Positions 45,301 through 63,902 of a stretch of 64,000 bases of DNA are shown here, in pieces. The stretch's first letter is position 1. Every line of letters begins with the position of its first letter. Source of the DNA: Hormiphora californensis (lineage: Eukaryota; Ctenophora; Tentaculata; Cydippida; Pleurobrachiidae); assembly GCA_020137815.1 (NCBI GenBank), contig CM035360.1, positions 1,308,577 through 1,372,576 of the forward strand. The letters are read 5' to 3'. The notes beneath the pieces were generated by a model. It was not told the DNA's origin, ran no database searches, and saw nothing but the letters and a program-made list of their open reading frames with translations. The position numbers and the translations under genes are program-made.

Positions 45301-46562
45301 ACCATGCATTTCATTGTTATGTTCTAACCCTCCTTTACGGGAAATAGGGTCGAGCAAGGCAAGTATTTCATTAAATCTGACACCAAAATATCGAACCATA
45401 AACCACACATTTCATCAAATTCACATATTTCACATCCTGTGTTGCAAGCCACAATATTCATGTCATGAAACCTCATTGTTCACTAGCTGTAGCTGTATTG
45501 TCAATTTGTCCGTTTGGGTTAGGAAAGTTTTATTGGGGTATGCTGTGATTATTTGTTAATGAGATCTGAGCAAGAATTAAAGGTATGCTGAGATTATTAT
45601 TGATTTATGAACTGTATTATCTTTATGAATATCGAATATTATGTAAACTTTTAATTTAGTATGTATTGTGATTCTTAAAATCGTAAATCAAAGTGTTTTC
45701 CTATCAACAGTGTAAATAAAAACTCGGCTGGTAGATCAGCTCACTTTTGAGAATCTGGAAGGATGCGGTAAGTAAAACATTTGCTCCAAGGACCGAATGG
45801 GAAGCCCCAATTGGATCAAAAGAGCCACTTTCTTTTTTGAGAATTATATGGAACGTGGTAAGTAACACGGTACATTAAGTAACACAGTACATGATCAAAT
45901 CCTCACTCCCCCTCCACCTCAGACATGCACGCTGCAAGGGGTCGAGGGTCTGATGGTCGAACGAGTCACTTTCAGTATAAATATATAAACGTCAAAAAAT
46001 CAAATTTTGACCATTTTCCAGTCGTTTTAGAGATTTTTCTTCACCGGCAATCGATTCTACGTGCAAAAAACGGTCAGGTACAACCTTTTTTACCAGAAAA
46101 GGACTATAAATCTGCACACAGCATGGTTTTTAAGCCGTTTTTACAGTCAAAATGACCCATTTTAAAATCCATGTAGAGAAAAAACTTTTCATAAAAGTGG
46201 GGTGTTTTTTTTCCATGGATCCACTCCAAATACCTATCTGAAGACCTTAGTAAGGTCTGCATATGGTACATTTTTCATCCGAGGTTAAACTTTGTTCAGG
46301 CACGCCGTGTATGCTATGAAAAGGTATAATTTCGACATGTATATTGCATATATATGCATTATATATAATGTTTTGGTTGCCTGGGCCCTGGAAGGCGAGG
46401 GGTGTTACCACAAGTGTGCTGCATGTTTCGTCATAACAGGGGGAGTCATGGGGTACAAGTGTAATATCTCACTATTCCTACACATTCCTCATAGCTTGTT
46501 GACTCATGTTTTGTATATCATCTTGCTCGGGACAGCAGCATGTTTCGGTTTTTCCAAACTAA
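45301..46562. other. Intergenic stretch / 3' UTR of the giant gene
   Basis: AT-rich sequence without a supported gene. It should contain the 3' UTR of the giant gene; the first good polyadenylation signal is at 45,715. The short open frames here (for example 45,925-46,155 and 46,292-46,579) have no recognisable protein features. A TATA-like run lies near 45,978-45,988 (TATAAATATATAAA). Confidence 0.5.
45715..45720 (+). terminator. Candidate polyadenylation signal AATAAA of the giant gene
   Basis: AATAAA 415 bases past the TAA at 45,298, the first canonical hexamer noticed downstream in the AT-rich flank. Supported by position only. Confidence 0.4.
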
Positions 46563-51382
<4,820 letters not shown>

Positions 51383-52002
51383 GATTGTATGAATTGTAGT
51401 GTGAAATAATGTAAATTTAGAGTTAAAAAGCCATGAAGGTTTTTATATGACACAGTCAAAATCAATTAATCTCTTCAGCTCATATCAAACACTGTGATTG
51501 TTGTTTTCGTGATGACTCGGCCCGGGCCATACAACATTTCCGGTTTCATAGTTTGATAGCAGAATAGCCACAAGGCCCAATGCCCCAAGCACCAAAGGGC
51601 CTATGAAGAGAACCAAGAGGCTAAGAAATTGAAGTCGAAAACTCCTTTTTTTACCCATCTCAAGCTCTTAAGCCCACCCCCACTTCAACCCGTCTTAAGC
51701 CCGTCTGACTACGTTCCAAGCCTGCCTTGGATCTAGACGACGGCGGAACGACTCCCAGAGACAGGAGACAAACAATTTTAAAAAACGACGACGCGACTTC
51801 CAGATAATAACGTTTGCCGAGCAATTTTTAAATTTTGAGTCCGCGTGGGGAGCCAAAATTAACGTAGCGCGCGGGAAAATGATGTATAAATGGCTATTTC
51901 ATGAGCGCGTTGGAGTTTTTAGAACGCGCGTCCGGGCCGGACATTTGATTTTCAGAAAAAGTTTCTCCAAAAAAAAACTCCACCTCCCATCGCAATGTGT
52001 GA
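51383..52002. other. PTP 3' flank with no gene
   Basis: 3' UTR/intergenic stretch after the PTP stop. No convincing ORF. Near 51,979-52,008 a short copy of the C-terminal coding end of the downstream retroelement (CTCCACCTCCCATCGCAATG, compare 52,679-52,698) sits just before the element body, suggesting a rearranged or nested insertion. Confidence 0.45.
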
Positions 52003-52716
52003 TTTTACTTCAACAGAGAACTATCCAAATCAGAGTTCACAGACGCGATGTGCCTCCGGTATGGCTTTGAAATCAACGGCCAGTTCTCTGAATGTGTATG
52101 TGGAAAACAGAATGGAGCAGACCATGCCCTGAGCTGTAGCACTGGCGGGTATACTATCCTGCGGCACAACGAGATTAGAGATACCCTTGCAGATATTATT
52201 ACCCATGCAGGATACAAGGGTGTTGAAATTGAGAAAGTGTTGCAGCCAGTTAACCCAGATGACTACCCCCGGAGTGTCAATACAGCACCTGATGCTCGCA
52301 GTGACGTGTATGCTATTGGGTTATGGAGAGGACTACAGGGGGCCCACGTGGACGTTGCAGTTTTTCATCCCACTGCACCCAGTTACAGAGGAAAAGACCC
52401 AAAATCTCTGTATAAAATGAATGAAAGTCGGAAGAAGCGTGATTACCAACAACGAATCAGAGAGTCGGAGAGAGGGGCTTTCACCCCGTTCGTGATGGCT
52501 ACCTCCGGTGGTGCCGGACCTGAGGCTGAAAGACTAATCAAAAAGCTAGCATCACGCATCTCAACTAAACACAAGGACAAATACGCTGAGGTGATTAATT
52601 TCTTGAGAACGCGGATACGGTTCTGTCTCCTCAGAAGTACCTTGGTCTCACTGAGGGGCACGAGGAAGAAGTTCACGACTCCACTTCCCATTGCAATGTG
52701 TGATTTTAATGACTGA
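52003..52716 (+). mobile_element. 5'-truncated non-LTR-type retrotransposon, C-terminal ORF fragment
   Basis: Open frame 52,003-52,716 encodes about 237 residues of the region that follows the reverse transcriptase in elements common in cnidarian and other invertebrate genomes (recognised from memory of the pattern, not a search). It reads SEFTDAMCLRYGF, then a zinc-finger-like C-x-C-G ... H-A-L-S-C ... G-G, R-H-N-E-I-R-D. A possible nuclease core follows (P-D-A-R-S-D-V ... H-V-D-V-A-V-F), then R-G-A-F-T-P-F-V and a final L-R-G-T-R-K. No RT motifs are present, so the copy is 5'-truncated and dead. The frame is intact to a TGA, suggesting a recent insertion. Confidence 0.7.
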
Positions 52717-53175
52717 CTTTTTATTTGTAATATTTATTGTTTATTTGAGTGAGTGATTTTAAGATTTATTTATTACTAACCCCAACACCGGGGGCAAATG
52801 ATCGAACCCAATGTGAATGAGACTCACCGCGATTAACTCTTCATACGGTTACCCCCTTTCTCTCTTCGGCAGCTTCTCTTTGGCTGCTGGAAAGTGATGC
52901 CAATCGGTGTTGGGGTTAGTGAATTTTCAAAAAAGATTTTACTGACTGACTTTTTATTTGTAATATTTATTATTTATTTGAGTGAGTGATTTTAAGATTT
53001 ATTTATTTATTACTAACCCCAACACCGGGGGCAAATGATCGAACCCAATGTGAATGAGACTCATCGCGATTAACTCTTCATACGGTTACCCCCTTTCTCT
53101 CTTCGGCAGCTTCTCTTCGGCTGTCGGAAAGTGATGCCAATCGGTGTTGGGGTTAGTGAATTTCCAAAAAATTTC
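52711..53175 (+). repeat. Duplicated retroelement 3' tail (233-bp unit twice) with 146-bp palindromic-ended core
   Basis: Units start at 52,711 and 52,944 (GACTGACTTTTTATTTG). Each contains a 146-bp core, 52,775-52,920 and 53,012-53,157. Each core begins ACTAACCCCAACACCG and ends with its exact complement, and is preceded by TTTATTTATT-type sequence. The core also holds a smaller hairpin (GGCAGCTTCTC ... GGCTGCTGG) and, on the minus strand, a B-box-like GGGTTCGATC. Probably the structured 3' UTR of the retroelement, or a small element using it. Confidence 0.7.
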
Positions 53176-53869
53176 TGGGTTCTGGGCCCAAAGTTGAAAA
53201 TTTCTGTCTCATCGGTGAGGGCCAGGGGCGGCTCTCCCATGCGGACGATGCGGACGCGGACGCATTTTTACTTTGGATCACGGAGAGAAAAAGAAAAAAT
53301 TCAAGGAAAAGGGTCAATTTTTCTCAAAATTTGATGTTTCAAATGAGATTTTTAGTGAAATCCGCACGCCACAGAGGTTTTTTTGCCGTCGCAATATTTT
53401 TGATCGGCGCGCTACGTCAAAATAGCCAATGCGGACCATCCGCATTGGGTATTTCGACGGAAGATCTTGTAATCTTGTAATTTCTATTCGACATAACTTC
53501 GCCAAAACTTAATATTTTTCAATGCGATTTTTTCCTGCTTTCTTATTTATCAATTCTTCACACATTCAACGCAGAATATACTCGATCAGCTTGATGGAAC
53601 AGTTTGATAATTGCGTTTTAGGGTCTAAAACTGTCTCAAATTGCCAAAATTGCAGCAACATTGCAGAAATACAATTTCTCTGGAGTAGGTTACAAATCGA
53701 AACACGAGTGTTTTCAAGGAACCGGAACTGACGATCTAGCTCACGCTAGTGAAACATTTGTATTCCTTGAAAACACTCGTGTTTCGATTTGTGACATTAG
53801 ATTTGTCTTTCTGATGTACAGTCTTGTACAGACCTCTAACTCTTTAACTCTCTAACTAGTGGTGCAGCC
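53176..53869. other. Upstream flank of PTEN
   Basis: No supported gene. It contains a short GCGGAC-rich patch (53,235-53,265) and a long perfect inverted repeat (listed separately). It presumably carries the PTEN promoter and 5' UTR, but I cannot point to a core promoter. Confidence 0.4.
53692..53792. repeat. Perfect 30-bp inverted repeat just upstream of PTEN
   Basis: ACAAATCGAAACACGAGTGT and the ten bases after it (53,692-53,721) are exactly complementary to 53,763-53,792, leaving a 41-base loop. The right arm ends 77 bases before the PTEN ATG, so the structure may lie in the 5' UTR. Foldback/MITE origin is likely. Confidence 0.8.
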
Positions 53870-59218
<5,349 letters not shown>

Positions 59219-60010
59219 TTAACACACCCTGATATATTAGGGTATTAGGGACACATGTGTGACTCAGGCAGAAAATGGGTGAATGAAGGGTGTGTGTGTT
59301 TTTGTATGTGAAATTGAGAGTATTCCGTACTGGAGAGAAAAGTACTCGGTATGCTCAATAGCGACGCGTTCTAACAATTAAAAACCTCTGATTTTTACAC
59401 ATTTTTATGATTAACTGTGCGTGTTTTTTTGTGCTGTTCTACTCTCGTGTGTGTCCAAACTATACAATATTTTGGAGCAGGGTAACAACACACGAACTCT
59501 TTTATGGCTCTCTGTTAGGATTCGTATATTCTAGAACGTCTCTCTCGTGACGTCATTTTGTATGTGGATTGTAGTGTGTAAGGAATTGATGTGGTTTCCT
59601 CTTGGTTTCGTATATCAATTGCTTGCTCGACCCTGTCTCAGGGTGTGAACGAAACAAATTAATTGCCTTGTTCAAACAACAGTCTAATACTGCTCTACCA
59701 TTTTCAACAGATGACAAGTAGTAGTACAGCTAATTATTAATTACCAAATTCCCCGCTTTATTAATCTGTTTTAACTTCTGTGAAAGGGAGAGTAAAATAC
59801 GGCGTGTGTGACAAATGATTAATTCCGTTTTCAAGCAACCAATTTAAATGTATTAATGGGTTTTGATTCCCCTCTCTATACACCCCCCATATCCGTACAC
59901 ATGTTATTTTTTGTTGGATTTACTCCAACAGCCACTTGTTTTACCACTAACTGTCTAATTGTCTGGTTTGTACCCGCCCTTTCTTACGAAATGAAGACGT
60001 GTCACGGCTG
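59219..60010. other. PTEN 3' UTR and flank
   Basis: AT-rich, no ORF of note. An ATTAAA hexamer at 59,378 is a possible polyadenylation signal, 160 bases past the PTEN stop. Nothing else is supportable. Confidence 0.45.
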
Positions 60011-60022
60011 ACAAACTAGCCT

Positions 60023-60392
60023 GCAGTAACCATGGCGACGCCAGACAGTGCAAACTAGCCTGTCCCGCAGTAACCATGGCAACGCCAGACAGTGCAAACT
60101 AGCCTGTCCCGCAGTAACCATGGTAACGCCAGACAGTACAAACTAGCCTGTCCCGCAGTAACCATGGCAACGCCAGACAGTGCAAACTAGCCTGTCCCGC
60201 AGTAACCATGGCAACGCCAGACAGTGCAAACTAGCCTGTCCCGCAGTAACCATGGCAACGCCAGACAGTGCAAACTAGCCTGTCCCGCAGTAACCATGGC
60301 AACGCCAGACAGTGCAAACTAGCCTGTCCCGCAGTAACCATGGCAACGCCAGACAGTACAAACTTAGCCTGTCCCGCAGTAACCATGGGGAC
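60023..60392. repeat. 44-bp minisatellite with an X-box-like palindrome in each unit
   Basis: Nine units begin with GCAGTAACCATGG at 60,023, 60,067, 60,111, 60,155, 60,199, 60,243, 60,287, 60,331 and 60,376 (44-base step, the last 45). Each unit contains GTAACCATGGCAAC or a one- or two-base variant, which fits the RFX X-box consensus GTNRCC-NN-RGYAAC in seven of nine units. The rest of the unit is GCCAGACAGTGCAAACTAGC-like. Confidence 0.9.
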
Positions 60393-61441
60393 AACAGCAG
60401 AGAGTTGGAAGGAAGTGAATTGAATAATATGTAATGATATAACTGTAGTCCTTTGTACATAAGTATATTCTTATCTAGGTATATATATTTTTGCTTAGCG
60501 AGGTGGTAAAATGAAGAAATATGATATACATGTCCAGGAATCGCATTAAAACTCAATTGACAAATTTACAGAAGTGGAGACTTTATGTTATGTCACATTG
60601 TAACCCCCTCCAGCCCCCTCCCCACTTTGGCTTCACTCATATTGTGACACATCCCAGACCCCCCCCCCCCCCCCAATTCCCCATCGGAACACCGGTGTTC
60701 TAGATATCCCCTCAATATCTTTCTTCATCTCGTCAAACTTCCATATAATTTACTAGTAGGCCCGTTCGCCCTACGGGCGAATTTCGGGGAAATGGTAGCT
60801 GGATTAGGGAACGCTGACATCACCTGCACCATCCGTTCCTAGCCTATCTCTCACTTTCTCCCTACTCATGCTGTTGTACGCTCTGGGCTTCCTGACAATG
60901 TCAAGGTCCGAATTTAAGAGATCAATGTCATGGAGGTACAGTGCTGTTCGAGAAACTCATCACGTGAAAACTTGGCCGCTATGTAGCTGATTCGGAGATT
61001 TCTATATTCGACTGGAGTAATCACCCTTGGGCGACGTTGGGTAAAGCTATCCGTAGTCGTTGATTGGCTCGCTTCAACACGTTGGCGTAATCTGTCATAT
61101 TCTCTAGCCTGCTCTCTGACAGCAGCAGATCTTCTGGACCCATAATCCATATAACCGTTGCCGAATAGCGCTTGGGGTGGAAGAGCTAGACATCAGGACA
61201 GAAGTAAAAGAATGCACGTGCAGAATTGAATTTCCCCTTGGTACCTAACTGCAACCGGGATAGAGATCTCCAGGTCCCTCTAATAATTGCACGTGCAAGT
61301 GTAGTTGCTAGGTGATCTCTGTCACACAATTTGCTTAGTAAGTAGTATGATTTCAAAAGATACATGCCGGATACATGCCCAGTATCCCCCCCCCCCCCCC
61401 CCCCCGATACATGTCTTGATCTAACCCCCCTCATTTTTAGC
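60393..61441. other. Intergenic stretch between PTEN flank and glutaredoxin-like gene
   Basis: Contains a C17-type run near 60,660, the probable Helitron terminus at 60,753 and a longer C run at about 61,387-61,405 shortly before the glutaredoxin start codon. A minus-strand open frame at 60,914-61,150 has an Arg/Glu-rich start (REQAREYDRLRQRVE) that could be a worn piece of a Helitron-type protein, but this is weak. Confidence 0.4.
60753..60781 (-). mobile_element. Probable Helitron 3' terminus (minus strand)
   Basis: Read on the minus strand: hairpin TTCGCCC-GTA-GGGCGAA, then 7 bases (CGGGCCT), then A-CTAG followed by T. A short GC-rich hairpin about ten bases before a terminal CTRR inserted next to T is the classic Helitron 3' end. 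The body would extend to the right; I could not find its 5' TC end. Confidence 0.5.
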
Positions 61442-62847
61442 ATGTCCAGAACTGTAAGGCGGTCCCTTGGCGTGTTTCGCCTTCTCTCTGCTGCTGCCCC
61501 CAACTCTCAACACTCCATAGCAACCAACTCCAACCACTCGATAGCAACGATACAGAACACCAACTGTACGAGGAACTACAGCAACCACACAACGCAGTCT
61601 CTGTTGCCTAGTAACACCACTGCAACGCAGTCTCTGTTGCCTAGCAACACCACTGCAGCGCGGTGTCTGTTGCCTAGCAACACAACGCGGTGTCTGCACA
61701 CAGCTCCTGATCCTCCCATAGTCACCCTATTCACCACCAACCTCTGTTTGCTGTGCGATGAGGCTGAGGCTGACATGAAGCTCTTGCAAGAGAAATACCA
61801 TTTTACGTAAGTTGCAAGAGAAATACCATTTTACGTAAGTTGCAAGAGAAATACCATTTTACGTAAGTTGCAAGAGAAATACCATTTTACGTAAGTTGCA
61901 AGAGAAATACCATTTTACGTAAGTTGCAAGAGAAATACCATTTTACGTAAGTTGCAAGAGAAATACCATTTTACGTAAGTTGCAAGTGTTTTTTATCTAA
62001 TCAACTCTTTACCCGACCCTGATTTTCTAAGCCCTTGCAATAGCCCCCAATAACCCCCCCCCCCCTCTCTCTATCTCCAATAACCCCTCTCTCCCCCCCC
62101 CCCCCCCCAGATAACCCCTTCTCCCCCCAATAACACCCCTCTCTATCTCCAATAACCCCCCTCTCGATCTCCAATAACACCCCTCTCTCCCCCCCAATAA
62201 CCCCCCTTCTCCCCCCAATAACACCCCTCTCTATCTCCAATAACACCCCTCTCTCCCCCCAATAACCCCCCTTCTCCCCCCAATAACCCCTCTCTCTATC
62301 CCCAATAACCCCCCTCTCTATCTCCAATAACCCCCCTTCTCCCCCCAATAACCCCCCTTCTCCCCCCAATAACACCCCTCTCTATCTCCAATAACACCCC
62401 TCTCTCCCCCCAATAACCCCCCTTCTCCCCCCAAAAACCCCTCTCTCTATCCCCAATAACCCCCCTCTCTATCTCCAATAACCCCCCTTCTCCCCCCAAT
62501 AACACCCCTTCTCCCCCCAATAACACCCCTCTCTATCTCCAATAACCCCCCTCTCTATCTCCAATAACCCCCCTCTCTATCTCCAATAGGCAATAACCCC
62601 TCTCTCCCCCCAATAACCCCCCTTCTCCCCCCCAATAACACCCCTCTTTATCTCCAGGATTGAAAAGGTGGATGTTTCAAGGAAAGCAAATAAAATGTGG
62701 AAGAGAAAATACCATTATTCCCTTCCCGTGGTCCACTACAATGGTGAGAGGATAAGCAGAAGCGGTTTCAGTAACAAGGCGGCCAACGCGTTGGTTAAGA
62801 AGTTGAAAGAGGAGGGGTGGGAAAAAAGCGGATCTGGTAGACCTTGA
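61442..62847 (+). CDS. Glutaredoxin-like DUF836 protein (C5orf63/YDR286C type), 2 exons
   Basis: Exons 61442-61806 and 62658-62847 (555 bases, 184 residues). The thioredoxin-fold part begins PPIVTLFTTNLCLLCDEAEADM, with the CxxC pair C-L-L-C. It continues across the intron with IEKVDVSRKANKMWKRKYHYSLPVV, where the cis-Pro loop S-L-P-V-V-H is visible, and ends ALVKKLKEEGW, a typical short DUF836 length. The roughly 85-residue N-terminal extension is Arg/Ser/Asn/Thr-rich with few acidic residues, compatible with a mitochondrial presequence. It contains three 11-residue repeats (SLLPSNTTA type) encoded by a 33-bp minisatellite. Likely a thiol redox protein; substrates unknown. The intron is unusual: tandem copies of the donor fill its start and acceptor-like C/T units fill its end. 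Confidence 0.85.
61603..61681 (+). repeat. 33-bp coding repeat with X-box-like palindrome in the glutaredoxin-like exon 1
   Basis: GTTGCCTAG(T/C)AAC occurs at 61,603-61,615, 61,636-61,648 and 61,669-61,681, spaced 33 bases, so each duplication adds 11 codons in frame (LLPSNTT). The palindrome fits the X-box form with a one-base spacer. Confidence 0.8.
61786..61981 (+). repeat. 28-bp tandem array made of exon end plus splice donor
   Basis: Seven units of 28 bases start at 61,786, 61,814, 61,842, 61,870, 61,898, 61,926 and 61,954. Each consists of GCAAGAGAAATACCATTTTAC followed by GTAAGTT. The first is the real end of exon 1 and its donor at 61,807; the other six duplicate exon end and donor inside the intron. 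Reading past the first donor gives ACG TAA at once, so only the first donor leaves an open frame. Confidence 0.92.
62040..62655 (+). repeat. C/T-rich array leading into the glutaredoxin-like acceptor
   Basis: More than 25 units of the forms CTCTATCTCCAATAAC and CTTCTCCCCCCAATAAC. The final unit ends CTTTATCTCCAG and is the acceptor of exon 2 (62,658). The array therefore repeats the polypyrimidine tract plus near-acceptor sequence. The minus strand is G-run rich (GGGGGG every 15-20 bases) and could form G-quadruplexes. Confidence 0.88.
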
Positions 62848-62935
62848 CTGGATTTGTGAGAAGATTTGTGAGAGGGGGCTGTTATTTAATTTATTGTGTT
62901 TTTTTTGTAAAACTTGTTATGTATTTGGTTTCTAC

Positions 62936-63793
62936 GGGGGGGGGGGGGGGGGAGACATGTTAATTGTTAATAAATCACCTCTTTTTTCCGATTTTGTTAA
63001 TTAACAAAATTAACAAAATTAACAAATGCTAAAATATTGGTGTTATCGGTTGATAATACGACTTTAACTGATTTAATTTTATAGTTTAATGACTTATCTA
63101 ACGTTTGTATAGTATATATATTATATACCCATGCAAGGCCTCCTCCGATAACCAAAGCCCGACATACAAGTTTTTTGGCTCCAAATCGATCAAAATTCGA
63201 AGAGTACGAAAATTTCAATTTAGCGTGTAAAATGTCACTTGAATGTAATTTTTTCATTGATGATCCATTATTCAGACGAAAGAAAGTGATGTACAACGTT
63301 TCTGTTCGAAAAATACGAAAAAATTCCCAAAATTGCTTTTTTTGGTCAAAAATTGAAAATTTGCTTCGCTACAAATCCTTGTGTTTTTTTATAAAAAATT
63401 ATTTTTGGGATATTTTTCGATTGAAGGTTAATTTATGAGTCTTATTAAGTTTTTAAGGTTGGAAAATGTGGATTAGTGTCATTTGACCTCAATTGCGGTT
63501 CAGGTTGGCTAGTTTTTGTTCGAATTTACAAAATGGAACAAATCGTTGTTGGGAAGGCTGTAGTGGACGGCTTGGGGGTATGCAAATCATGCAGAAGGAA
63601 CATCTTTGTTCGCAGAACAACATGCAGCAAGTGTAATACCAAAAAACACGTGCTAAAAGGACTTTAGATCGTAGAAATGGCATTTGTTAATGTTTGTTAA
63701 CTTTTGTTAATTTTGTTAATAAATCACCTGTTTTTTCTATGTTAATATTAACAAAGTTAACAAAATTAACATGTCCCCCCCCCCCCCCCCCCC
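62936..63793. mobile_element. 858-bp non-autonomous DNA element with G-run/C-run ends and 8-bp target duplication
   Basis: Left end: G17, then AGACATGTTAATT. Right end: AATTAACATGT, then C19. The flanks GTTTCTAC (62,928-62,935) and GTTTCTAC (63,794-63,801) form an exact 8-base direct repeat, as produced by hAT-like transposases. Subterminal TTAACAAAATTAACAAA blocks lie inside both ends in inverse orientation, and TTAATAAATCACCT occurs in direct orientation near both ends. No transposase is present. An AATAAA at 62,969-62,974 lies 122 bases past the glutaredoxin-like stop and may act as its poly(A) signal. Confidence 0.75.
63533..63667 (+). CDS. Small ORF with a CxxC...CxxC zinc-ribbon-like motif inside the 858-bp element
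   Basis: ATG at 63,533 opens 44 codons containing VCKSCRRNIFVRRTTCSKCN, two CxxC pairs 13 residues apart, then KKH. It could be the remnant of a DNA-binding domain of the element's parent transposase, or chance. No other evidence. Confidence 0.25.
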   Translation: MEQIVVGKAVVDGLGVCKSCRRNIFVRRTTCSKCNTKKHVLKGL

Positions 63794-63902
63794 GTTTCTA
63801 CTTTTTACTCCCCCTTCTCTCACACAATGTAGCCAGATACTATATGAACACTTGAAATCTCCCACCGTAATGTGTTTCACTTCCCACTATTTAGCGCCCA
63901 AA

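Noticed and set aside
1-45300. Programmed +1 ribosomal frameshifting, as in Euplotes, to explain the frame steps
   Set aside because: Where homology fixes the step (14,774; 18,173; 19,799) it is not at a stop codon. There is no common slippery motif, and several steps fall in C or G runs. The unbroken 17 kb of the same repeats argues against a general recoding mechanism.
51879-52070. Open frame upstream of the retroelement
   Set aside because: Out of frame with the element's coding sequence and mainly basic low-complexity residues. Only its end overlaps a short copy of the element's C-terminal coding sequence.
60023-60392. CRISPR-like array
   Set aside because: Units are directly tandem with no unique spacers, in animal DNA. 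The same applies to the 28-bp array at 61,786-61,981.
61186-61503. 105-codon minus-strand open frame overlapping the glutaredoxin-like start
   Set aside because: Spans a C19-type run read as Gly and the opposite strand of a supported exon. No domain seen.
62001-62526. Minus-strand Gly/Glu/Arg-rich open frames
   Set aside because: Translations of the C/T-rich intron array of the glutaredoxin-like gene.
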